Shown: positions 12,368 through 23,770 of the stretch, one piece after another
How the letters are laid out: each line of letters begins with the position of its first letter
Numbering within the stretch: the stretch's first letter is position 1
Assembly: GCA_026075535.2 (NCBI GenBank)
Contig: AP026541.1
Location: forward strand, 806,001-870,000
Reading direction: 5' to 3'
DNA: 64,000 nucleotides
DNA from: Tricholoma matsutake
Lineage: Eukaryota; Basidiomycota; Agaricomycetes; Agaricales; Tricholomataceae
Notes under the pieces: generated by a model
Database searches by the model: none
What the model saw: only the letters and a program-made list of their open reading frames with translations
Told to the model about the DNA's origin: nothing
Translations under genes and position numbers: made by a program

Positions 12368-15300
12368 CTCCTCCTCACATGGAATCATATCATTGGAGAC
12401 CAAGGAAGTTCCTTAGGTAGGTAAATTGTTTGATGTCAACAGCTTTTGTGAACATGTCAGCGACATTTTCTCAGGTATGAACATATGTCAGCCATAGGTC
12501 ATTGGATTGGATGTGTTCTTGCAGAAAGTGGTATTTGATATCGATGTGTTTGACATGAGAGTGAAGGAGGGGGTCCTCAGATAGGGTCTTCATTGCGGAA
12601 TTATCACAGTATATAGTTGTCAGAATTGTCTGTTGGTAATACACCCTCCCCCCCTCCGAAAAATCCCACAACACCAGTCAAGGCAACAGAGAGAGGGAAA
12701 GATATGTAAAAACTGCTCGTCGGGTGCGTTAAAAACCCCGGAGGGAAAAGCTACTGGCGGCAGGGACATGGTGAAGTGAACTGGACATAACACCCTCACC
12801 GATTTCCTGCCAACCAGTTGTCCAATGCGGCATTGTCAGTGAGCTCTGACCCGGGAAGCCATTCGTCCTCTTCAGGCCCATAACCAAGCCACTGGACGAG
12901 GTATTGCATGCCGTGCCCACGTTTGCACACGTCAATGATTTTCTCGACGTAGTATTCTTGAACACCATTTTCTGTGATGATGGAGCCAGGGCATGCCAGT
13001 TCGCGAGAGGGAAAGAGTGACCAGTCGTTCTTGTTGTAGGGCATGATTTCTGCGGTATGGAATGTGGGGTATATGTTCGATGAAGGGGGAAGATCTGATG
13101 GAATGTAAAAGAGTACACAGCCAAACACATTCTTTAGCAGTCTTGAGCGCAGTGACATATTTGGCTTCACATGATGAGGTGGCGACGACTTTCTGTTTGC
13201 GAGACGTCCAAGAGACAGCCCCAGACACAAGAGAGCAAACATATCCCCCAATGCTACAGCGTGTATCGAGGCAGTTAGCCCAGTCAGAGTCACTATAAGC
13301 ATGGAGATTTATGGGGAGGTCACCACCAAGATAAAGTTGCAGATTTCTCATCCCCTTGATATATCTCACCAACCTGATGGTGGCAGCCCAATGCTCAAAA
13401 GAGTAGCAGTCAAGGTACTGTGACAATTGCTGTACTGCATGGGAAATGTTGGGATGTAGTGGAAATTGCCAGATAGAGTAGACATCCAACAAGTGATCAG
13501 TATGGGAGTTTGGATAGCTGCAGGCGATCTTCTGGGGATATGGACTGAGGGTCAGGCCATCGTAGTTTGGAACCAGGTTCCATAGGGGTGGAGACTGGGT
13601 GTGCATCCTTCTGACCAAATTATACAACAATTTTGTCAACAAGTGCCATCTGTGAAAGTCTGACGGTACACTTGGCTCTGTCCCAAGATATGGCAATTCC
13701 TACAATGAAATGCACCATCCCAAGCTCAGAAATAGTCCAAACCTTATGCATCTGGTCTTTAAATCACTCATTCTCCTCCTTTGAATCAGCGATCAACAAG
13801 TAATCATCGACATGAACTGCTGCAATAACAATGCTGGAGTCTGACCTGCAATAGTATATACATGACTCACAAGATAGGCATGTAAAACCCCATTTAATCA
13901 TCTGTGCATTAAGTGTTTGATTCCATATCTGTCCACTTTGCTTCATACCATATAATCCATGTTGCAGCTCCCATACCCAGTCTTCCTTTCCAGGTTCTTC
14001 AAAACTGGATGGTTGCTGCATATACTGTACTTCATCCCCAGGTAATAGCCCATACAAGAAAGCTGTCTTTATGTTGATCTGCTGTGCATCCCATCCCAAG
14101 GAAGCAGCAATATGCAACAGGATCTGCCAAGATTCCATGCATGCAGTCAGTGAGGTGGTTTTAGTATACTCCCTACCATAGACCTGTTCATTTCCTTTAA
14201 ACATGAGACATACTTTCCATCGAACAGACTCCCCCATTTCATTTCGCTTAATATGGAAAACCGGTTTCCCTTTTTGGATGCATTTCCCCTGGGGTACTTC
14301 AACTCGTGGAATTAGCTTGTAAACTCCCATGTCTTTCAAGGATTTCAGCTCATCAAGAGAACCTTCCCTCCATCTTTCAGCATCAACAGTGTTCTTAGCC
14401 TCCTCCCATGTTCTCAGCTCATCTTTGAATTGGAGAGACTCCAGATCAAAATCAGCCATTTCTGAGATCAGAGCCTGGAGCTGATGTGCCTGATCACCCA
14501 GACCAAGGTGATCAAATGATCACCATAGGTCCTCAATGACATCATGATCATGATCATGATTGATGATCGGCGGATCATTATTATTGGTTGCAGGAGACGC
14601 TTGATCAGGGTCAAGTGATCAAGCAGCTACTACAGCACCGCAATGAGTATGCCATGCCTCCTTGATGCATATGGAACTTTCACAGGATTCCTGAATGGCT
14701 GTTGCCATCCTAGTGGTGGTCGGACCACCATCAGGATGCTTCTCGGTATGGATAGGTATTCAGGAAGAGTGACATGGAGGTACAGGGGGTGCTAGAGGTA
14801 TCGAGACCTGTTCACTGTCATTGTCAACCTCAATGATGGGATCGAGGGTAGGAAATGGTTCATTGTCATCATCATTACCAGGGAGATTTGTATAAGTGGG
14901 TTTATAATCCTGAATCCTTGTGCTCGTTGGCTCAGGTTCAGAGTAGAAGGAATGTGTGGTGAATGGCCATCGTGACTCTCGAGGAATCTAATGTGAAAAG
15001 AACTGTGGACCCTCATTGTAGTCTGATCATAGCACCGATATGATTTAGATTTGGGGTCATACCCAACCAATACACATTCAATCGACTGTTTGAAAATTTT
15101 TGGATTGTTCTTCTTAGGTATGAGGATAAAAGCATGACAGCCAATCTCCCACAAGTATGAATAGTTGGGTTTATGCTCATACCATAATTCCCATGGTGTA
15201 ATACCATGTAGCAATCATGTCATAGTCTTTGCATGTAAATGTGATGCTGTCAAGTAGAATTTGTCCCATAGAAATGGTGGCAACCCTGAGTATATCCTCA

Positions 15301-16091
15301 TAGTCCAAGCCTTAGCCATAAGAGTGTGGTGCATCTGTTCCATGTGACCAATATGGGCAGAGGTATATGGAGCAGTAAATCATTGGTCTGTACCCTGTGT
15401 TTTCAACCAAGCTTGCATTTCGTGCGACTTGAGTTCACTGTTATCAGTTATGTAGGTCCTGACTTTTAGTCTGGTCTCATTTTCCTGAGCAAGTTCCCAA
15501 GATTTAAGCTCAGGAAAAGAGTCATCCTTATTTCGCAGAGGTATTGACCAAGGAAATGATGTATAATTGTTGACTATATCCACAACATATAAATTCCCAT
15601 CCTGAGATTTAACTGCATGGGGACCCGATAAGTCCACCCACACCTTCTCCAACTTTCTTGTCACCCTATGCCCTTTCCCCTCTTCATGCATCTTAGGAAC
15701 AGGAGTTTTGGTCTGTTTACTGAGAACACAAGATTCACATTTAGGAGGTTTGGGTATGGAACTGGTAGGCACACCTGTGAGCGTCCCCTTCTTGGCCATA
15801 TCCAAAAGGCACTGATAATTTGCATGACCGAGACAGTGATGCCATGTTTCCAGGTTGAGAGGCTTATGTACAATGAACACATGATCGGCAGTGGCAGAAT
15901 ATAGGTTGAGTGTGTAGAGCTTCTTGGAGAGTCGGGATCCCCATGCAATGGTTGCACTGGTGGATTTGTCAGTGATCCAACATAGGGAATTGTTGAAATG
16001 GGCTGTAGTGTTAGAGTCATTGGCCAATGTTCCCACTGAAATAAGCTGAACTGCCGCATTAGGGATGTAGAGCACATTACATAATGTGATT
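12368..16091 (-). pseudogene. Copia-1 pol: integrase, reverse transcriptase, RNase H (broken)
   Basis: This part of pol would integrate and copy the element. From 16077 leftward: a GAG-pre-integrase zinc region (HHCLGHANYQ, then CESCVLSKQTKT); the integrase core with VWVDLSGPH and ITDNSELKS (two catalytic Asps); a C-terminal part with WELWYEHKPNYSYL; then RVT_2 (13764-14459) with INIKTAFLYG and the active-site HVDDYLLIAD. RNase H (12932-13696) has YSDSDWANCLDTRCS and ATSSCEAKYV and resumes at 12471-12640 with IYCDNSAMKTLSEDPL. In-frame TGA stops follow GTDQ (near 15377) and KTMT (near 15218). Several frameshifts separate the blocks, and the chromovirus insert splits RNase H. Confidence 0.85.
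12640..13090 (-). mobile_element. chromovirus 3' fragment (chromodomain plus LTR start) inside Copia-1 RNase H
   Basis: In the middle of Copia RNase H the minus strand switches to a Ty3/Gypsy tail: LPPSSNIYPTFH, LFPSRELACPG, then a chromodomain (YYVEKIIDVCKRGHGMQYLV, QWLGYGPEEDEWLPGSEL) that ends at a TGA near 12798. TGTTATGTCC, a plausible LTR start, follows directly after a purine-rich stretch. Copia RNase H resumes at about 12640. The fragment lacks everything upstream of the integrase C-terminus. Boundaries are approximate; I found no clear target duplication. Confidence 0.7.
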
Positions 16092-16099
16092 GATGTGCC

Positions 16100-16933
16100 T
16101 AGTGTTTAAAGGTCCGGTCCTACAAACTGGAAAAGATTGAAACTGAACTGAACTTAACCAAAGTCCGGTTCATCAGGTGGCTATTTATAGGACTGGTCTT
16201 TTGCAGTCCAGTTGCCAGTCTTTCACTTTGAAAAATATCATTGAACCAATAAAAACCGATAGAAACTGGTTGCAACCGGTTTATATGTCATGTAAACTAT
16301 ACACCCTGATTCCCACACATAATGACTTCAATTTCGCCCCCTGGACCATCAAAAATGATTGAGAACTGAGAGAGATATCACCAAATACATTTTGCACAAG
16401 AATTTTGTTGTGATTAAAATAACTTTGATTGTACTGCTTATACCTTGTGTTACAAAAATGTTGGACACCATCCAATACATAAAAATAACACATAAACATC
16501 TGTACCATGTATCTTTGATTAATTTAACACCCCTGACAAGCTGCAACTACATACTACAACTACAACCTACAACCTACAACCTACAACATGTAATACAATG
16601 TACTTTCGTTTTGGTCATATCTCAGTCAAATCTTGATGAAATCTCTTAAAAATTGGACCGATCGCCGGGGAATTACAATATCCAACTTCCTAAGTAACGG
16701 TTAAGCTGTCCAGGTAATAGTTGCCGAGAAACATATGGGCTATATAGGTACGACACATTTTTCAACAAAAAGTCGGTTTGGACTGGTTTTCATCAGTCCA
16801 TGGACTGATATGGACCGGTCCTATATGGTCCAGTTGCGGTCCATCAATATTTGGGTCGGTCCTGGACCGGTTGTGGTTGCAGTTGCCCCATTTAGATGTC
16901 AGAAACCGGACTTAATTGGACCTTAAAACACTA
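16100..16933. mobile_element. non-autonomous hAT element in Copia-1
   Basis: 834 bp bounded by an exact 8-bp duplication, GATGTGCC, at 16092-16099 and 16934-16941. The ends form inverted repeats: TAGTGTTTAAAGGTCC on the left and GGACCTTAAAACACTA on the right. An 8-bp duplication and TAGTG ends are hAT hallmarks. Many internal GGTCC/GGACC and CCGGT motifs suggest subterminal transposase sites. No transposase frame is present. It separates the Copia protease from integrase. Confidence 0.85.
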
Positions 16934-16941
16934 GATGTGCC

Positions 16942-18379
16942 CCGAGCCATCCACAATTTGATGTTACCAACTCCGACAGCAAGAATAGATGTGCTGCCAA
17001 CACCTTTGACAGAATGTGGGCAAACAGGACTAAGGGTGATGAAATCAGATTTTTCAGGAGAGATATGGACAGATGTGCCAGTGTCAATGATAAATGGATG
17101 ATCATTGATGGATAATTGAGAACGTCGTGTCTGATTGAGAGGTTCAACAGATAATGCATCCAGAGATGGTGTAGAAGAATTGTGAGCCCAATTGACACTT
17201 GTTGTCACCTCCTCAATGACAACCCATCCCTCATATTCTAAAACATCAGCGACTGTGGGGAGCTGGTCATTAGTCAGCCCAGCAAAACCTGTGACGTTGG
17301 CCACTGGTGGGGGAACCGCCAAAGCAGAATCCACCATGATGGTAAAGGCCCGACTGTTAATGTCCTTCATAGTGACAGGAACCTTGGAACTCAATTGAGA
17401 TGAGGTACCATTCTTCTTTCCCTTATCCTGTGCTGCCTGTCAAGCTGCAACTGATTCCTCAATAGACTTGCCTGCCATGCCGCCACCAGACTTGATGCAA
17501 TACTTGATGGTATGCCCAGGCTTCTTACACATGGGGTTCACACAAAGATATGAACTTTGAGGTTTTACTGGCTTGGATTGAGCAGGGAGCACTATTGAGG
17601 AATTGCTGTGATGATCGTTTTCTAAAAGGGATTGCTCATTTTCGAGGAACGTTCAAATGTCTTTGGACATGTAAGGAGACGAGAAGGTGGAGGAGGTGAT
17701 GTCACAAGAAATGATGGATCATGCATGAGGGAAATTTTTGCTAAGGGAACTGAGCAAAGCAATGCAACAAAGGAGGTTGGCTTTAATATCCCCCATAGCA
17801 AAAGCTCGCTCAATGAGGGTGCAGATTTTATTGGCCATTTTGGGGAGGGGGGTGTCCTTTGTGCACTGAATGGAAAGTGCCTGCTGTAATAGCTGAACCT
17901 GATGATTGGGGCCTTCCTTCTGATGTTGATCCTGGAGGGCCTTCCAATCATTGCTAGGTCCCTTTGACATATTGATGAATGGACGCTCAGAGGGAGCAAC
18001 ATTGGATGCCAGGAAAGCAGGCTAGATGGGAGTTGGCCCTCCAATTTGAGAGGGCACAACCATCAGACGAGAGTGGTTCTGCAACATCCCCAGTGACATA
18101 GTCATAGAGACTATTCAAAGTGAGAGCGATGGTGATTTCCTCACACCACTCTTTATAATTAGATTTAAATTTGTCAAGCTTCTCACCAATGTACTGGATG
18201 GATAATTTGATTAGTGGAATCGACAGGGAGGTGGGGTCAGATGTTGTCATAGTGAAGTGTGTAAATTCTGCCAGTGGAGTGGCTAGGGGGTATTCCATAC
18301 TAACAAAGGGGGGAAGACACAGGCACCAGAGCATGGGATCCGGGACGGAAATGTGATCGAGATGATCAATCAAAGGCAC
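16942..18379 (-). pseudogene. Copia-1 gag and protease (broken)
   Basis: Gag starts near 18379 and contains KLSIQYIGEKLDKFKSNYKE and WCEEITIALTLNSLYDYVTG, matching Copia-2 gag. It continues in other frames at 17719-17970 (HQVQLLQQALSIQCTKDTPL). The zinc-knuckle region near 17500 is only partly readable. The protease (16912-17394) has FIIDTGTSVHISPEKSDF, where the catalytic motif reads D-T-G-T instead of the usual D-[ST]-G-A. Frames are broken at least three times. Confidence 0.8.
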
Positions 18380-18436
18380 CAGATGGCATAAGACCTCGGG
18401 TGGCTAGGATGTTTCTATTGTTGTATCTAACAACAA

Positions 18437-18451
18437 GAGTGGCCCATAACC
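18437..18451 (-). promoter_or_regulatory. Copia-1 primer binding site (half-tRNA type)
   Basis: Directly next to the 5' LTR the minus strand reads GGTTATGGGCCACTC. GGTTATGGGCC is complementary to the anticodon loop and stem of eukaryotic initiator tRNA-Met (anticodon CAU), the primer type known from Drosophila copia. The same site is present in Copia-2 at 36296-36310. Confidence 0.75.
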
Positions 18452-19615
18452 TGTAGAATGTCAATCCTAGCGTAATCATAGTATAACTCAGTCTCTGTAT
18501 AAGTGACTATAAATATACAGGTAGTGAATGGCAGGGGTTTACGTACCCGCACAGGTATACACCAAGGGTATCTGTGGGTATGGGTATGGGTGTGAAGTTT
18601 GTAACCCTCGAGAAACCCATACCCACAGCATGGGTTTGCAGGTTTCTCAAGGACTTATTTACCTAGAGTTAGACCCTTACTATAAATTTTATTTAGTACT
18701 GTAATTATGAACGGCAATGCAGAGGCATGCCTGGAAGTAGACAGAAGATAGAGGGTTTATATATGCTTTGCTAATTGTATATATTTGGTCATTGTAAACA
18801 GAATGCATGCACATTTGTTGAGAAAATGTGTCAACATAGCAGTCATGTGATTTTATTGACTGCACACAAACATGTGCAACTTGTCCAAACTATAAGTATA
18901 GGCACAGACCATTTCGAATACACACACCCCCATAGTTAGAAATTATGTAGTAGATAGTGTTATTACTGTGTCTCAAATCTGCCCCTTACCACTGCTGCGA
19001 GTGACTGCTCACAGGGTGTGTAGGGAGTGCTAAGGCCATCACAAAAACTTACTAACATGTGCAAAGTGGTGGCCTCCACCCACACAACTGTATTTTACTC
19101 AATTAATATAGTAATGACCCCCTCACCCTTCACTGCTGCTGCAAGAATGGTGTACCCATGCACCTTACCTGCAAGGGTATGCAGTAACATCCCAACCCCC
19201 GGGTACCCGTACCCTTATCCACTGAAAACCCATACCCTTGTGCAGGGGTAAGGGTTTTGATGGGTACAGGTACAGGTAGCCAAAATTTACCCGAGGGCTA
19301 CCTGTGCCAATCACCATATACAGGTACTGTACCTAGTATAATCAGAGTATAACTATGGGTACAGTAAGTGATGGTCTGTGATCAAGTAATAACTAGAACA
19401 CTCACCTCAGTCTCGGTATAAGTGACTGAGGTGAATGGATGGATGGCTATCCTATATATATATGAGGCCAGCTACACAAAGAGATAAAGGGAAAAAGGAA
19501 AGTGGGTACAAAAGGTACCTATGTAACTACACATCAAAGGGATAAACTATAAATAGTATATGCATCAAATAAATGATCAGGTATGCTCATGGTGTGATAA
19601 AGACCATTCTCAACA
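18452..19615 (-). repeat. Copia-1 5' LTR, split by a hAT element
   Basis: TGTAGAATGTCAATCC starts at 18452 and TTCTCAACA ends at 19615. The hAT insert occupies 18522-19316 with its duplicated target. Without the insert the LTR is longer than the 3' LTR, because a segment containing CTGTATAAGTGACT and a second copy of the AGTATA block is present only here. Confidence 0.8.
18522..19316. mobile_element. second non-autonomous hAT element, in the Copia-1 LTR
   Basis: 795 bp flanked by the exact 8-bp duplication TATACAGG at 18514-18521 and 19317-19324. The left end TAGTGAATGGCAGGGGT and the reverse complement of the right end, TGGTGATTGGCACAGGT, form an imperfect inverted repeat. GGGTAT/ATACCC-rich blocks lie just inside both ends. 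No transposase frame is present. Its sequence differs from the element at 16100-16933, so it is a separate family. Confidence 0.8.
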
Positions 19616-19664
19616 GGTGCAGCTCAGCCTGTGCACCTCCTTCCACCCGGTTGCCCTCACACAT

Positions 19665-20640
19665 AGGTAAGCTACACTGTATTGAATGATACAGTCTATC
19701 AAACACATACATTGTGTCAAGTGATATGGGTTTGGTGGATGCTGTCAAATGCTCTATATATATGTACCTACTATAGTAACCAAGCAATGCACTATTGGAT
19801 AGCTTCCTGGACAGTACAGTACATTACAATACAGTAGATAATTGAGCATGGAAGTTGTATAGACATGGTAACCTATGAATTGGGGACACAGGCATTGGCA
19901 TTAGGCAGCTGGGATTGGGCAGCTGGGATTGGGTAGGGCATTGGCATTGGACTACATTGAACACTCTCTATGTTTATATGTATGTACTATAGTAACAAAT
20001 GAATGCACTATTATAATGCTTGCTGTTCCATACAGTAGATGTGCATTAAGAATGTAATATAGACATCAGTAACCTATAAAATAGTGCCAGACACAGGCAT
20101 TGGCATTGGCATCAGGCACAGAAAGTTATAAAGTGTATCAGCATCGGCAAACAAGATGGACAATGGGTATGTGCAATATTAATGGGTTAGATTCAGCAAA
20201 AAAAACTGTGTTCATCCTAGCTAACATAACAATGTTGGTCCTAGCTACATAGATGTAAAAAGAGTAAGGCAGGCCATGTCATTGAGTAATGCCACATTAG
20301 TGAGAGTCAGCAGGGGGATTGGCTATGGTCATTGGTACTGTCATGGGGTGATGGTCTGATTGGATTTTCTGAGAACCTGCTTTCGAATGATTTCAAATTA
20401 TGCTCCATCCTTTCCTTCAAAGCTGCATATGTCTTCAATGTGATATCTTGCTGTTCCAGCTTCTCAACTCAGCCATATAGAGGCAATGACTGGCATCCTT
20501 GTATGATGTACCAAGCTGTGTTTGCTGGGCCTTTACTTCAGCATGGTAGCTCAACAACTCCCTGTCTGTCAAGTTCTGCAACAGGATCAACTAATATAGC
20601 CACACAAATGTAGGATGAAGACACTTACTGGATCAGCAGG
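19665..20640 (-). repeat. dispersed repeat X, copy A
   Basis: From AGGTAAGCTACACTGTA at 19665, about 100 bp closely match the sequence from 43568 (AGGTAAGCTACAATGTA). The match includes GTATCAAATGATACGGGTT-like and GGTGGATGC...TCAAATGCTCT segments. Both copies then contain GGCATT hexamer runs (19900-19950, 20097-20118). On the minus strand 20290-20600 shows a decayed frame (TDRELLSYHAEVKAQQTQLG, TSYKDASH) with several stops, family unknown. The shared sharp left boundary suggests a transposon end. Confidence 0.5.
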
Positions 20641-20761
20641 TAGTATGAGCTGGTTTTGTTAATATATTGAGGCATCCCCACACCTGCTGGTGGCACTGTC
20701 AGCTGTTATGGTAATATTTATTATTGTGTTACATATTATTTATAGCATGTTTACAAGGGAA

Positions 20762-22068
20762 TCACACCCAATTCATTAACTGAAGAAGAGATCGAGGAGC
20801 ACAAGAGAGAGGAAGATAAGTATGAGCAGCAGCAAGCTGCAGTCAGCGAGGTAATTTACTGAACCATCGACAAGTCCACATTCCTGCAGGTCAAGAACGA
20901 GACTACCACTGCCGCTGTATGGAAGAAAGTCATCTCCATCCACACCGACAAGGTCTCACTGTACAAAACGAAACTTCTTACCCAACTTCAGACTCTTCAA
21001 CTCACAGACAATGGAGACATGCGAGAACACCTAACAAAAATGTGTGAGATCAAGGAATGACTCGTGGAAATGAACTGCCCAGTCACCGATGAATCCTTCA
21101 TATCCTATATCCACACATCTCTCTCACTCCTCCCAAACTACTGAACTCTCCTCACCACCCTTAATGCCACTGCTCATGAGTCCAGGAAGAAGTTGACCAG
21201 TACCAACCTTATCTGGCATCTCACCGAAGAAGCAAACTCACTCGCCCTCAAGGACTCAATCAGTAAGTCCAATGCAGCGATGATGGCAGCCACAAAATCC
21301 AAAGATGGTAAGGGGAAAAGTAAATTCAAAGGGAAGGAAAAGATGCGCTGCTCGAACCCTAACTGTGATAAGGTTGGTCACACGATCGATCAGTGTTATG
21401 CGAAAGGGGGAGGAAAAGAAAAGGAGGCACCAGAATGGTTCAAGAGACTGACTGCAAAGAAAACAGTATCAGCGAGTGTGCACGTCGCTGAAGATGGTAA
21501 AGACAATGAGGACAACTACGCAATGCACACCTATAGCACACCCAAAGATCCTACTGCCCTTGTTGTCACCTCTGACTTCAAAGCAGAAGCCCACACCGTC
21601 TCCGCAGATCATGTATTATCCTTGACAGTGGCGCTAGTCGACACTTCTCTCCTGAATGTTCGAAATTTTTGAGCTACAGTGAAATTAGTCCTGAACCCAT
21701 CAGAGCCATGGATGGACATACATTCAGCGCACTGGGAAAGGGCAACCTAAAGGTTAAGCTACCTAATGGGATCAGAAACTGACCCCAATAATGCTCAAGA
21801 ACGTATACTACTCACCTCACTTGGTGTTCACCCTCATGTCAGTCTCCTGCATCGACAAAGCCAGATTCTCGCTCTTCATAAAAGGGGGGAGTTGCGTCAT
21901 CTGTAGTGCAAAAACAAACATTGTGGGATGTATCCCTCTCATTTGGGGACTTTATGTTAAGGGCAAAGCCTCAACCACTTGATCTAGTCGATGTCATTCA
22001 ATGAGGTGCTTCCTCAATGAGTTGTTCGGCACTAGTCTTACTTGGAGCATCCGACATAAGATGGATAG
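20762..22068 (+). pseudogene. Copia-3 gag-protease remnant
   Basis: This is a second Copia family, on the plus strand. The gag portion reads TTTAAVWKKVISIHTDKVSL, LTQLQTLQLTDNGDMREHL and ESRKKLTSTNLIWHLTEEAN (UBN2-like). A zinc knuckle follows, CSNPNCDKVGHTIDQC, then a protease region near 21625-21700 (DTSLLNVRNF in a shifted frame, followed by PIRAMDGHTFSALG). MLKNVYYSPHLVFTLMSVSC and a short GAG-pre-integrase piece come last. TGA stops interrupt after VIY, KE and NY in gag. It ends where the Gypsy-2 LTR begins (22069), so Gypsy-2 probably inserted here and integrase onward was lost. Confidence 0.75.
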
Positions 22069-22623
22069 TGTACTCTAGTTCTGCATAGAGTCATTTGGGT
22101 TCACGCACTAAGGGGCTTCCTTAGTGGTTTTGAGTGAGTTCACATACTAAGGGGCTTCCTTAGTAGTTTCGAGTAAGTTCACGAGTTACAAGTTAAGACT
22201 GTAGATTGCCTAGATCTAAACTAAGGACATCCCTACTACAAGTCGCAGTACTTATACTAGGAGGGAGGTCCCTATCGTCCAATCGGAAAGGTAGATGTGT
22301 ATCAAGTAAGAATAGAAACAATAAGCCTCATGCCTAGCATGAGGCGTCCGATGTCATGGATCTGATGTCAAGGATCCAATGTCAAGGAGTGCTGCGGCGC
22401 AGCATGTCAATCGTGAGAGTGGGTTCAGGTACATGGAGTCACCATGCATCAAGGGTGCCTTCCATGGGAAGGGGATCAAATGCATGTTCTCAGCATGTGT
22501 CATGGGTGTGTCTGGTGTCAAGGGCATGCTTCAAGCATGAGTCAGGGAGTGCCTCCTGTCTGGAGGGGATCATTGGGTGCGTTGGGTCAGTTGGGTTCCA
22601 TGAGTTACAAGGAAATTGTAACA
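22069..22623 (-). repeat. Gypsy-2 LTR
   Basis: On the minus strand the LTR starts TGTTACAATTTCC at 22623, directly after a polypurine tract (GCAAGGGGG, TAA spacer). It runs to GAGTACA at 22069. The start-plus-polypurine layout is the same as in Gypsy-3. Inside lies a roughly 41-bp direct repeat containing CTAAGGGGCTTCCTTAGT (22098-22186). The outer end is inferred from the TG/CA rule and the end of Copia-3. Confidence 0.6.
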
Positions 22624-22639
22624 TTACCCCCTTGCTATG

Positions 22640-23770
22640 ATCAAAAGTTCCACATTTTGACCTAAATCTTCATTTCTCCTCCATGGTCTAATCAGGTGTG
22701 GTCTGGATATGTGGGTGGGTCAGTGTCGAGGGGTGCGATGGAGGAATAATTCATGTCTGAACTTGGACCATGATTGGGTTCTTCTCATTCGTGCTGCCCT
22801 AGGCAGTGGTGTCAAAGAGTTGGTGGTGTCATTGGAAGGATGGTTTTCTGTGGGGCATTGTAGGATGGAGAATTCAATGTCTGTAATTGGGGGTTCAGGT
22901 CTTGGTCAGAAGATGGCATAGAGGGAGAATGCGAAGGTCAGGGCTGCTGCTGCAGCCAGGGTCATGCCAACAACGATGGCGAGGAGTGCGATTCCTGCAA
23001 GCATGGGTCTGTCTTGTCATGCCATCGTCTTGAGCTTGCTTCTTAAATCCTTCCATAGGGTTCTCCCATCATGTTCCCCATCACATCATCATCAAAGTCG
23101 TCATATCCTGAGTCAAAGAAGAGCTGCTGTCTGCGCTCGGCTTCTCTTTGATCAGTCTCTCGATCTTTCTGAGGTTTCTCTGGGCAGTTCATCCTATAAT
23201 GTCCAGGGCCTTGTTGTTTGCAATACTTGCAAACGTATCACTGGCAAATCAGGCCAAAGTGGCCTATCTGTTGGCAGATGAAGCATCTGGCATGTCTCAT
23301 GTGTGGAGGGGACCAAGGTGGTTGGGTGGTCTCTGGTTCAGGTTCAGGGGTGGTGAGATCAATTATCTTGGGTGCCCTAGGCACAATCTTCTGGTTCTTC
23401 ATAGAATGGGAGGAGTCTCCAGAGGGAGCTTGTCGTTTGTCTCTGTTGCTCTGCTCACTGAATGGCGAGAGCGAGGTCGGTGGCTGTCTGTGTCAACCGT
23501 GGTGCAACCATTTCCTGGACCGTCTGTTCGATCCCCATGGCATTTGCATTGTTCATCACTTCTTCTAGATTTCATTCCATCTGTTTGATTGTGCTCACAT
23601 AGTAGAAGCACATCCTGGCAAGATGGTATTTTGGTGGGTCATGGGCAAGGTGAATGCGAAGGGCATCAGTGTTCAATTGGTTTCATATGTATTCTTGGGT
23701 GAATCATCGTTCAGCAGGCATCTTTTCGGGGTGTCATTGTGGGGTTTGTCAGGAGGGTTTGGGGTTTTCA
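22640..23770 (-). pseudogene. zinc-knuckle gag-like region lying 3' of the chromodomain
   Basis: Reading leftward after the chromodomain stop, the frame gives NQLNTDALRIHLAHDPPKYH, MNNANAMGIEQTVQEMVAP, LTQTATDLALAIQ, an acidic Pro-rich linker (TTPEPEPETTQPPW), and two zinc knuckles. The knuckles are CFICQQIGHFGLIC (C-x2-C-x4-H-x4-C) and CKYCKQQGPGHYRMNC (C-x2-C-x6-H-x4-C). An acidic tail (DSGYDDFDDDV) follows, then the polypurine tract and LTR. This is gag-type content, but it lies downstream of integrase and chromodomain, opposite to the normal Gypsy order. It is decayed by frameshifts and TGA stops. It could be a genuine extra ORF of this family, or a rearrangement. Confidence 0.55.

Larger units (their letters stand above)
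12108..19615 (-). mobile_element. Copia-1: LTR retrotransposon with nested insertions
   Basis: This is a Ty1/Copia element on the minus strand. It is bounded by LTRs starting TG and ending CA and by a 5-bp target duplication, GGTGC, at 12103-12107 and 19616-19620. The order along the minus strand is LTR, primer site, gag, protease, integrase, reverse transcriptase, RNase H, LTR. Two non-autonomous hAT elements (16100-16933 and 18522-19316) and a chromovirus tail (about 12640-13090) interrupt it. Gag and pol carry frameshifts and TGA stops, so the copy is dead. It belongs to the same family as Copia-2 at 31124-36663. Confidence 0.9.
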
